The notes under the pieces were generated by a model that was given only the letters and a program-made list of their open reading frames with translations, made no database searches and had not been told where the DNA came from. DNA of 64,000 nucleotides from Chloroflexota bacterium (GTDB lineage: Bacteria > Chloroflexota > Anaerolineae > UBA1429), in the NCBI GenBank assembly GCA_019873625.1, contig JAIOAW010000002.1, positions 62,001-126,000 on the forward strand. Direction: 5' to 3'. Position numbers and translations under genes: made by a program. Every line of letters starts with the position of its first letter. Within the stretch, counting starts at the first letter, position 1. This document shows positions 28,778 to 37,148 of the stretch, piece after piece.

Positions 28778-28815
28778 AAGGGGCCGCAAGGGGGAATCCC
28801 CCCTCGCGGCCCCTT
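28778..28815. terminator. Bidirectional terminator-like hairpin between convergent glnA and GH lipoprotein
   Basis: aaggggccgc ... gcggcccctt 10-bp arms with inner ggggg/ccccc. Confidence 0.7.
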
Positions 28816-28818
28816 GGA

Positions 28819-30156
28819 CTATTTCGGCATATTCTTGAGCGCGATATAAGCCGGCCGGGGTTTGAACTCCGGGTAACCCGGGTCGCTAATGGCCCACCAA
28901 TACTGCTCGTTGGCTTCCGTCCAATCGGGGTCGCAGATGTAAATTAGGCTCATCAGGCCGATCCACGGCGCCCAGTGCTGTTTGGCATATTGATAGGCGC
29001 GCACAAAGTAATCGGCCTTCGTTTCTTCGCTCACCGCATGCCAATTGTAGGGCGAATCCGGCCGGGGGTCGCTCGTCCAGCCGAATTCGAGGATGGCGAT
29101 CTGTTTATTCGCGTCGCCATAGCGCACCATAATGGCACGCAAATCCTCCACATGGCGGAAGGCGAACGCGCGCTGGCCGCCTAGGCTTGGGTCGGCTGCC
29201 ACCACCGCGGGGTCCGTCTCCGGCGCCACTTTGAAGCCGGGCGCGTGGGCGCCGAGCACGTCAAAATACCCGGTGCTGTTCCCCTCCATCGCCACGTACA
29301 TACTCTCGAGGTACCACTCATCGGGGCGGGCCTCGTTGTTCCAGGTGCCCGTGGGCGAAAGGCCCGCGCTGATGACGAGGGCATTCGGGTCCGCCGTTTT
29401 GATGGCGGCATAGGCCCGTTTGAGGAGTTTCACATAGGCACCGGGGTCCGGCTCTTTGCCGCCCCATTCGCGGGCTAGGTTTGGCTCGTTCCACACCTCA
29501 TAGGCGCGGATGCGCCCTTTGTACCGGGTGGCGAGGGCGGTGAGAAAATCGGCCAGGTCCTGTGGGTTATCGGGGGGGCCGTTCGTGGGGAAGCCCCCTC
29601 CTGCCCAGGCCGGTTGGTGGTCTATCCGCACCACGAGGTTCAGCCCTGCCTCGCCGACGATCTTGACGATGTAATCGGTGCGAGACCAGTCAAAATGCCC
29701 CTTGGCGGCGCCCTCGATATCGCGCCAGCCAAAGTTCACCTTCACCCAGCCAAAGCCCGCCTCACGGATCATCTGCACGTCGCGGCTGGCCACCTCAGGG
29801 CGCCACCAGAGGAAGGCCTGCATACCATATTCCGGCGAGGCCATCCGCATTGGCCGTGCGGGCGCGGCGGTGGGCGTGATGGTCGGCGCCAAGGTGGGCG
29901 TAGGAGAGGCCGGCACGGAAGGTTTGGGCGTGGGCGAGGGATGGCCCAAAGTCGGCGTAGGGCTGACCGTGGGCGCGGCGGTCGTTGCCGAAGCAGCGGG
30001 GGAGGGAGTCGCCAGCGGTGTGAAGGTCGGTTTGGGCGTTTTGGGTGCGTCGGTCGGCTGGAAGGCCGCCGGCGTGGGCGTTTTAGGGCTGCAGCCCGCC
30101 CCCAGCAACGCCAAGAGGATAAAGAGCAGGGTTATGCGCACCGTGAATCGTTTCAT
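28819..30156 (-). CDS. Glycoside hydrolase clan A-like lipoprotein with Thr/Pro-rich linker
   Basis: Signal with lipobox LLGAGC; (S/T)PTP linker; AYEVWNEPNLAREWG acid/base-like and QIAILEFGWTS nucleophile-like motifs. Confidence 0.8.
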   Translation of the reverse strand: MKRFTVRITLLFILLALLGAGCSPKTPTPAAFQPTDAPKTPKPTFTPLATPSPAASATTAAPTVSPTPTLGHPSPTPKPSVPASPTPTLAPTITPTAAPARPMRMASPEYGMQAFLWWRPEVASRDVQMIREAGFGWVKVNFGWRDIEGAAKGHFDWSRTDYIVKIVGEAGLNLVVRIDHQPAWAGGGFPTNGPPDNPQDLADFLTALATRYKGRIRAYEVWNEPNLAREWGGKEPDPGAYVKLLKRAYAAIKTADPNALVISAGLSPTGTWNNEARPDEWYLESMYVAMEGNSTGYFDVLGAHAPGFKVAPETDPAVVAADPSLGGQRAFAFRHVEDLRAIMVRYGDANKQIAILEFGWTSDPRPDSPYNWHAVSEETKADYFVRAYQYAKQHWAPWIGLMSLIYICDPDWTEANEQYWWAISDPGYPEFKPRPAYIALKNMPK

Positions 30157-30228
30157 ATCGCCCTTTCTTGACGAACCTTTCGAAAAGAGACGTTCCGGGA
30201 GGCATTCGAGTTCCCACAGGCATAACGA

Positions 30229-30261
30229 ACGGCGTGGGGCGCGGCTAAAGCCCCACGCCGT
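30229..30261 (-). terminator. Terminator-like hairpin downstream of the 999-aa GH protein
   Basis: 12-bp perfect arms acggcgtggggc/gccccacgccgt, 9-nt loop. Confidence 0.6.
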
Positions 30262-30281
30262 CTATGCCATAGGGCCAAAGG

Positions 30282-33281
30282 CTATTTCGGCATACTCGCC
30301 AAGGCATGGAAGGCCGGCCGTGGGCTCCAATCTTCGCGGACGATGCCAAAGGCGGCCTTCTCGTTGGCCCGGCCAGAGACCGGCGCAAAGTTCAAATTCC
30401 ACAGGAACATCGGGCCTACCCATCCCCAATTCTTGGCCATACGGTAGGCCGTAACGATGTATTGGGCTTGCTCGGCCTCGGTGTTATCGGCGGCGTAGCC
30501 ATAGCCTGGCGCGGGGCCGGCGCCGAGGTTCTCCACCGAGGCCCATCCGAATTCGGTGGGCCACAGGCGCTTGCTGCCGTCGCCGTATTTCACCATAATG
30601 TTACGATAGCCTTCCATCGTGGCCTTGAACGACCAACTGTGGTGCCAGGCGCTCCCCCCGTCAAAGGGGCCGCGGAAACTCGCGCTGGGATCCGTATAGC
30701 CGGGCCACGGAGCATCTGGCGGGACGTTATACCCCGAGGGGTGGACGCCCACGCCATCGCAGTAGTTCTTTAGGCCGGCCTGGTACATCAGTTCAAGATA
30801 GGTGAAATCATCCATAGCCAAGGGCGGCGGCGCCCCTGTGGGCGTGAGCGCCCCACTGATGACATAGGCCGAGGGGTCGGCCGCCTTGATGGCGTTGTAG
30901 GCGAGTTTCAGCATTGCGACATAACGCGCGGGGTCGAGCGGCTCGTTGCCCCATTCGTAGTGAAGGTTTTGCTCGTTCCAAATCTCATAGGCCTTTACGC
31001 GGCCCTTGTAGCGCGCCGCCATCGCGCCCACGAAATCGGCGAGCGTTTGCAGGTTCTGGGGCGGCCCGCCGACGCTCCGATCGGCATTCGGGCCACGCGC
31101 CCAATCGGGCGCATTGACGATGCTAAAGAGGATGTTCAGGCCGTTGGCCGTGGCGCCATCTACGATGCGGTCAAGGTCGCCCCAGTTATAGACGCCAGGC
31201 GCCGGGTTGTAGCGGAACCATTCCACCTGCTGTTTGACCCAGGTGAACCCTAGGGCCTTGATGTGATCGTAAATGCGCTGATCATCGCCAAAGATGTGCG
31301 CCTGGATGCCATAGGCGAAGGATGCCCCTCCCCTCGGGGCCACCGCCTGAACCTGGGCAGCGGCTTGCGGCACGGGCGTGGGTTTGGGCGTGGCCGTGGG
31401 GGTAGGCGTCGGCGTGTTCGTGGGCGTGGGCGTTGGGGTGTTCGTGGGCGTAGGCGTGAAGGTGGGGCTGGGCACGAGCACGGGGAGTTGCACCACGTTC
31501 CCCACGGTGGATTTGCCGCCGTCGTCGGAAATCGAGCCGCCGATCACATATTGCCCCGGCTGGTTCGATGCCGTCCAGACAAAGTCGGGTTTATCGAGGG
31601 GCACCACCTGCTGGCCCACCGTTTGCCCCGCCTGGTTTTGCACCGTCCACACATAGGCAAACTGCGGTGCGGCGGGCTGGGGGTTCTGCTCCATATTCTG
31701 CACCAGGAGGGCGATGCTCTCTTCGTTTTCGGGGTTCAGCCCTCCCTCTAAGAACACCCCGCCGAGGGCGTAGCGCGAGACATATTGTAACTTTCGCAGG
31801 GTGCTCAGGCCGTTCTCCAACCAGACGGTGTGCAGGCGGCCGGAGTCATCCTTGTAGCGAAACCAGTAGGTCTGCGAAGGTTCATCGAGCGTAACGGCCA
31901 ACAGGTCGGGGTCATCGGCCCCAAAGCGCACGGATTGCCCAGGGAGCATCATCGGCGCCGCATTCTGCGGGCGGATGGCGCTGGCCAGTTTCGTCAGGGC
32001 TTGCCGATAGGTGATGGGGCCGGGTTGGTCGCCCAAGACGTCGTGCGAGTAGGCGGTGAGCATCAGTTCGATCTTTTGCCGGGAGATGACGCTCGTCGCC
32101 CAGGCAAGCAGGCGATCCATCATACCCGCCTCGACATAGGCCGCCGGCTCTGCAAAGGCTGGGATGCGCACCCGGTCAGCCACCTGGCCCAAAAACGACC
32201 AGTCGTAAGCGCCGGTATCCCAGGTATCGCTCTGAGCCGTGGGCCGATCCACCCGCACGACGAGAGCGAGGTTGGCCTGGTGCAGCGCCTCGGCGAGTTC
32301 GCTCACAAAGGCGCTGAATTCGCCCCGCAGGGCGGCATCCACGCCGCGGTAGTCGAGATCCACGCCGCTCCAGCCGTTCGCGGCCGCTTGGACGATGGCT
32401 TGAATATGGGCAGCCCGCCGAGCGGGGTCAATGATGAGGTTATCCACCAGGTCGCTGCGAATGACGCCATCTCGCTCGTTCGAGATGGTCAAGAGCGCGG
32501 CCCGGCCTGCAAGGCCCTGGGGAAGGCTCCCATCGCCCATCAGGCGGTCATCATCCCCCAACACCAAGCGGGAGACGCACAGCCGATCTGCCGTGGTCTC
32601 GCCGGAGGAGGGCACGTCTTCCGCAGCGAGGCCCAAAGAGATCTCGGGCGACTGCGGCAACCCCTCAGCCAGCATCACCAACTGCGGGAGCGAGGTCAGC
32701 TCCGCCGTGAGGGCCATCCCATCGGCGCTCTTGGCGGAGGGCAGCCACCGCCAAGCAGAGCCATCCCAGCCGTAGAGGTCAGCCCTCTCGGGGGGCAAGG
32801 CATACGGAATGGGGAGGGTAAGGGTTGCTCCTTTTGGCGTTTCCTTCCCCCATACCGTCAGCCGAAAGAACGGGTTGAAGGGCAAGACCCCCTCCGGAAG
32901 GGCACTTAAGGCGGAAGCCTCTGGGCCATTCGCCTTGGGGGCGCTCAGGCCGGCGCCGGTCGAGGCCGCGGATAGGAAATCCGCATTCTTCGCTTGGATG
33001 CCGGCCTGGCTGACGTCGAGGGCCTCCAAGCGCATACGGCTGGAACGCGCCACGGCCCCTGCCGGAACCTGTAAGCGAACCCCATAAGGGCCGACGATTT
33101 CGCCGCCTTTATCGGGCGAGACGAGCGGCTCTCCCCAATGGAAGAGGCGGTTCCCGAGGGCCACAGGCGGGAGGAAGAGCGAAGCGATGAGCAAAAGAGG
33201 GACGATGAGGGCGATCACCCAGCGCTCAACGGGCGCTTGGCGAACTTTTGCCAGGAGAGGATTAAGGATTCCTCGTTTCAT
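30282..33281 (-). CDS. Membrane-anchored multidomain protein: GH18-like domain, Pro/Thr linker, clan A GH-like domain
   Basis: N-terminal hydrophobic helix; SGVDLDYRGVD region; linker SPTFTPTPTNTPTPTPTNTPTPTPTATPKPTP; AYEIWNEQNLHYEWG and LWPTEFGWAS motifs. Confidence 0.8.
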   Translation of the reverse strand: MKRGILNPLLAKVRQAPVERWVIALIVPLLLIASLFLPPVALGNRLFHWGEPLVSPDKGGEIVGPYGVRLQVPAGAVARSSRMRLEALDVSQAGIQAKNADFLSAASTGAGLSAPKANGPEASALSALPEGVLPFNPFFRLTVWGKETPKGATLTLPIPYALPPERADLYGWDGSAWRWLPSAKSADGMALTAELTSLPQLVMLAEGLPQSPEISLGLAAEDVPSSGETTADRLCVSRLVLGDDDRLMGDGSLPQGLAGRAALLTISNERDGVIRSDLVDNLIIDPARRAAHIQAIVQAAANGWSGVDLDYRGVDAALRGEFSAFVSELAEALHQANLALVVRVDRPTAQSDTWDTGAYDWSFLGQVADRVRIPAFAEPAAYVEAGMMDRLLAWATSVISRQKIELMLTAYSHDVLGDQPGPITYRQALTKLASAIRPQNAAPMMLPGQSVRFGADDPDLLAVTLDEPSQTYWFRYKDDSGRLHTVWLENGLSTLRKLQYVSRYALGGVFLEGGLNPENEESIALLVQNMEQNPQPAAPQFAYVWTVQNQAGQTVGQQVVPLDKPDFVWTASNQPGQYVIGGSISDDGGKSTVGNVVQLPVLVPSPTFTPTPTNTPTPTPTNTPTPTPTATPKPTPVPQAAAQVQAVAPRGGASFAYGIQAHIFGDDQRIYDHIKALGFTWVKQQVEWFRYNPAPGVYNWGDLDRIVDGATANGLNILFSIVNAPDWARGPNADRSVGGPPQNLQTLADFVGAMAARYKGRVKAYEIWNEQNLHYEWGNEPLDPARYVAMLKLAYNAIKAADPSAYVISGALTPTGAPPPLAMDDFTYLELMYQAGLKNYCDGVGVHPSGYNVPPDAPWPGYTDPSASFRGPFDGGSAWHHSWSFKATMEGYRNIMVKYGDGSKRLWPTEFGWASVENLGAGPAPGYGYAADNTEAEQAQYIVTAYRMAKNWGWVGPMFLWNLNFAPVSGRANEKAAFGIVREDWSPRPAFHALASMPK

Positions 33282-33543
33282 CGGCTACCGGGGCTCCTTT
33301 CGTACGTAGATGAGGGCATCTGTTTGCCGGAATCAGATCGTCGTATCACCAGGAGATTTCAGCCTTTTGGGCATGCCGGACCAGCGGGGAGACTCTGCGG
33401 CGCCCTTTGAGAAGATGAGCATAAGCCATCCCAGGCCACGTTGACGCGCGCGATTGTAACATAAAAAGGCGCTTTTGCCAAAGGGTTGCCGTGGTATGGG
33501 AACCGCCTATACTTGGGGAGAATCTAGCCGGGGAGGCAGGGGG

Positions 33544-35253
33544 ATGCATCGCACCTTTGCGACGACGACATGCCGCCAGCAGATCTATCTCGATGGCCTC
33601 TGGGATTTTAGCACGGATCCTGGCGACCGGGGCCTTTCGGAGGGATGGTATGCCCACTTCCCCTCACCCGCAAGGAAACTCTGGGTGCCGGGCGTTTGGA
33701 ACACGATGCCCTCCCTCCTTCATTATGAGGGGCCGGCCTGGTATCGCACGCGCTTTTCCTTACCCCCTTGTGAGGCGGCGGTGCTTCACTTTGCCGCGGT
33801 GACCCATCAGACGAACGTGTGGCTCGATGGAGAACCCTTGGGTGAGCACTATGGGGGGTTCTTGCCCTTTTCGTTCACCGTGCTCAGCCCGCCGCCGGGG
33901 GAGCATAACCTCGTGGTGCGGGTGGATAACACCCACGATATGACGACGACCATCCCCTCGGCCGCGCTGGACTGGTTCCGCTATGGAGGCATCCCGCGCC
34001 CCGTGTGGGTGGAGCCTTTGCGACAATCGGGCTATATCGCCTCGATGCGCCTGGTGCCCTCGTTGGAAAGGGACGTGCCCACGTTGCGCGTGCGCGCAGA
34101 ACTGGTGAACGTGCGCGAGGGAACCGTTTCCGGCGAGTGGCGGTTCTATGTAGATGGTGCCCTGGTGCGGGCAGAGCGCACCTCGTTGCAGGCCTTTGGC
34201 TCTGAGGTGCTCTTTTTCACCGTGGAACTGCCCGGTGCGGCGCTCTGGTCGCCGGCCCAACCCATCCTTCACACGGCGCGCCTCGAATTTATGGGAGATG
34301 ACCTCGTCGAACGCACGGGGTTCCGCGAGATTCGCATCGTTGGCCAGGAGGTCCTGCTCAACGGCGAGCCGCTCCGCATCCGAGGCATCAACCGTCATGA
34401 GGATCACCCGGATTGGGGGTTCGCTCTGCCGGTGCACCTTATGGTGAAAGACTTGGCCATCTTGCGAGAGTTGGGCGTGAATGCCGTGCGTGGTGCGCAC
34501 TATCCGAATGACCCCCGGTTCCTCGATTTGTGCGATGAGGCGGGCCTCCTCGTTATGGAAGAAATCCCCCTCTGGGGGTTCTCGAGCGACCAGTTGCGTT
34601 CGGATATCATCGCCGATCGGGCCTGCGCAATGCTTTGGGCGATGATCGAACGCGACATCCACCACCCCTCGATTTGGGCTTGGAGCCTCCTCAACGAGTG
34701 TGCCACGGATACGCCGGAGGGCAGGCTGGTGGTGGAACATCTCGCCCAGACGGCGCGGGAACTTGACCCCACGCGCCCTTTGACGTTCGCCTCCGACCGG
34801 GGCACGGCCGATGTATGCTTCGACCTGGTGGATATCGTCTCCATAAACGCCTACTATGGCTGGTACCGGCGCGACGCGACTTGGAGCGATTTTCTTGCTG
34901 AGATGCGCGCCTATGTGGGCGATAAGCCGCTCCTCATCACGGAATGCGGGGCAGGGGGCATCTATGGCTGCCACGCCTTGGATGAGGACGTCCTTTGGAG
35001 CGAGGAATACCAGGCCAAGGCGCTGCTCGAGGCTCTAGCGGCCTTTGAGGGGCGAGGGGACCTCCTGGGTTACCACATTTGGCAGTTTTGCGATACGCGC
35101 ACGGACCTTTCTCGTGCGCTCCGCCGGCCGCGCAGTTACAACAACAAGGGCCTCTTGAACGAGTATCGGCTCCCCAAACTGGCCTATTACGCCCTCAAAA
35201 AGCGCTTGCAGGGCGAAGGCACGGAAGAAAGGGCGAGTTTCACGCAATATTAA
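33544..35253 (+). CDS. Glycoside hydrolase family 2 (beta-glucuronidase/galactosidase-like)
   Basis: IYLDGLWDFSTDPGDRG; NRHEDHPDWGFA; WSLLNECATD (acid/base); LLITECGAGGIYG (nucleophile). Confidence 0.9.
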   Translation: MHRTFATTTCRQQIYLDGLWDFSTDPGDRGLSEGWYAHFPSPARKLWVPGVWNTMPSLLHYEGPAWYRTRFSLPPCEAAVLHFAAVTHQTNVWLDGEPLGEHYGGFLPFSFTVLSPPPGEHNLVVRVDNTHDMTTTIPSAALDWFRYGGIPRPVWVEPLRQSGYIASMRLVPSLERDVPTLRVRAELVNVREGTVSGEWRFYVDGALVRAERTSLQAFGSEVLFFTVELPGAALWSPAQPILHTARLEFMGDDLVERTGFREIRIVGQEVLLNGEPLRIRGINRHEDHPDWGFALPVHLMVKDLAILRELGVNAVRGAHYPNDPRFLDLCDEAGLLVMEEIPLWGFSSDQLRSDIIADRACAMLWAMIERDIHHPSIWAWSLLNECATDTPEGRLVVEHLAQTARELDPTRPLTFASDRGTADVCFDLVDIVSINAYYGWYRRDATWSDFLAEMRAYVGDKPLLITECGAGGIYGCHALDEDVLWSEEYQAKALLEALAAFEGRGDLLGYHIWQFCDTRTDLSRALRRPRSYNNKGLLNEYRLPKLAYYALKKRLQGEGTEERASFTQY

Positions 35254-35337
35254 TTCAAGCCGTTCGAAAGCGTGCTACAATGAAATGATGAAGCCATCCA
35301 TAGGGGCGGCCCATAGCCTGGGCAAGGTGAAGAGCGT

Positions 35338-35721
35338 ATGGGAGAGAAGCCAAGGGTTCTCGTGGTGGATGATGACGCCGGCATACGCGAGACGATGGCC
35401 GATATCTTGGCCCTTGAGGGGTATGACGTGACCCTCGCCGCAAGCGGCGAAGAAGCGGTCGCAATCGCCCAACGCGAACGCTTCGATGTGGCCCTTTTGG
35501 ATATCCGTATGCCGGGGATGAACGGCGTCGAGGCGCTCAAGATGATCAAAGGCCTAGATCCCACAATACGGGTGATTATGATCACGGGCTTTGAGGTGGG
35601 TACCTTGCTGGATGAGGCGATGGAGGCCGGTGCGGAGGCCGTCTTCCGCAAACCCCTCGACGTGGCGACGTTCCTGCCGCTGCTCTTGGCCACGGCTGAT
35701 CCGGATGCCCTGCCCGAATAG
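35338..35721 (+). CDS. Single-domain response regulator (CheY-like)
   Basis: VLVVDDDAGIRETMADILALEGYDVTLA; VALLDIRMPGMNGVEAL; FRKPLDVATFL. Confidence 0.93.
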   Translation: MGEKPRVLVVDDDAGIRETMADILALEGYDVTLAASGEEAVAIAQRERFDVALLDIRMPGMNGVEALKMIKGLDPTIRVIMITGFEVGTLLDEAMEAGAEAVFRKPLDVATFLPLLLATADPDALPE

Positions 35722-35749
35722 GGTGCTCTTTCTGGCCCAAGGAGGAGAT

Positions 35750-37120
35750 ATGGAAGTCATCAATACATTGGCCGCCCTCGCCGCCGAGTGTGAGCGCCTC
35801 GCCGCGCGGGGTTTGTGCTCCGCAAAAGTGCTCGACCTCGTTCGCTCGTTGCAGGGCGATGTGCAGAGCCTCCTGCGCGAGCGAGAGGAACTCGCCTCTC
35901 TGTATGCCGTAGCCCGTGAACTGGCCCAGGCGACCGACCTGCCGAGCCTGCTCGAATCCATCATCGATAAGGCCATTGCCCTGGTCAAGGGGGAGAGAGG
36001 GTTCGTGGTGTTGGGCGAGAATGGCGATCACTACCGCGTGGCGGCCGCTCGCCGCTTCGACGAGACGGACATTCAACCCGATAGCGGCCTCTATAGCACC
36101 ACGCTCGTTCGCCGCGTGATGACGACGCGCGAGCCAATCCTCACGACGAACATCCAGACCGATGAGCGTTTTGAGTTGAGCCAGAGCATCATCCTCCAGG
36201 ATATCCGTTCGGTGCTGGCCGTCCCCCTGGTGGCGCGCGGCGAACTCCAAGGGGCCGTGTATGTGGATACACGTATGAGCGAGCGTCATTTTACCGAGGC
36301 GGATTTGCGCCTCCTTGAGGCGATGGCCAGCCAAGCGGCGATGGCCATCCGTGCGGCGCGCCTTACCGAAACGCTCCGCGAGAACAACGCCCAATTGGAA
36401 AGGGCCATCCGCGAATTGCGCGAGACGCAGGAACAACTCGTCCAGGCCGAACGCCTGGCCGCCGTGGGAAGGCTGGCGGCGAGCGTGGCCCACGAACTGC
36501 GCACCCCCCTTATGGTGATGCGCAGTGGGCTGTATTTTCTCGATCGCCTTGTGACCGAGGGGCATTTTGATTCGCCCGAAACGTTCAGGCGCTACATCCA
36601 AAAGATTGATACAGAGATTGACCGCCAATCCAAGATCATCAACGACCTCCTCTTCTTTTCGCGCAATCGGCCGCGTCGGCTGGCCAGCGTGGATTTGAAC
36701 GCCCTCGTCAAGGAATCTTTTATGCGCGTCACGATGCCCGAATCGGTGCGCGTGGAGGAGGATTTGAACACCAGCCTGCCGCCCATCCTGGCCGATGGGG
36801 ACCAAATCCAGCAGGTGCTCATCAACCTCATCACGAACGCGGTGCAGGCGATGCCCCAAGGGGGCACGCTGACCCTACGCACGGCCATGGAGGAGCATTT
36901 TGCCGTGGTGCAGGTGCAGGATACGGGCGTGGGCATCACAGAAGAACAGATGTCCCAGTTGTTCAAGCCGTTCTACACGACCCGCGAGCAGGGCATTGGC
37001 CTTGGCCTGGCCGTTAGCCAAAGTATCGTCGAGGGGCACCGGGGCACGATCTCGGTGGAATCTACGCCGGGCCAAGGGACGACCTTTACCGTGCGCTTGC
37101 CGTATGAGTTGATCGGCTGA
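35750..37120 (+). CDS. GAF-domain sensor histidine kinase (apparently soluble)
   Basis: GAF region (ASLYAVARELAQATDLPSLLESIIDKA...VRSVLAVPLVARGELQGAVYVD), SVAHELRTPLMVMRSG H-box, NLITNAVQAMPQGG N-box, GIGLGLAVSQSIVEGHRG G-box. Confidence 0.93.
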   Translation: MEVINTLAALAAECERLAARGLCSAKVLDLVRSLQGDVQSLLREREELASLYAVARELAQATDLPSLLESIIDKAIALVKGERGFVVLGENGDHYRVAAARRFDETDIQPDSGLYSTTLVRRVMTTREPILTTNIQTDERFELSQSIILQDIRSVLAVPLVARGELQGAVYVDTRMSERHFTEADLRLLEAMASQAAMAIRAARLTETLRENNAQLERAIRELRETQEQLVQAERLAAVGRLAASVAHELRTPLMVMRSGLYFLDRLVTEGHFDSPETFRRYIQKIDTEIDRQSKIINDLLFFSRNRPRRLASVDLNALVKESFMRVTMPESVRVEEDLNTSLPPILADGDQIQQVLINLITNAVQAMPQGGTLTLRTAMEEHFAVVQVQDTGVGITEEQMSQLFKPFYTTREQGIGLGLAVSQSIVEGHRGTISVESTPGQGTTFTVRLPYELIG

Positions 37121-37148
37121 GGTCCCCGCAAAAAAAGGCGGCTGGGGG

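Noticed and set aside
31366-31470. Tandem repeats resembling a CRISPR or minisatellite
   Set aside because: They are in frame and encode the Thr/Pro linker; there are no spacer-repeat units.
35582-36859. 425-aa - strand ORF
   Set aside because: Antisense to the histidine kinase, whose H, N and G boxes are intact on the + strand.
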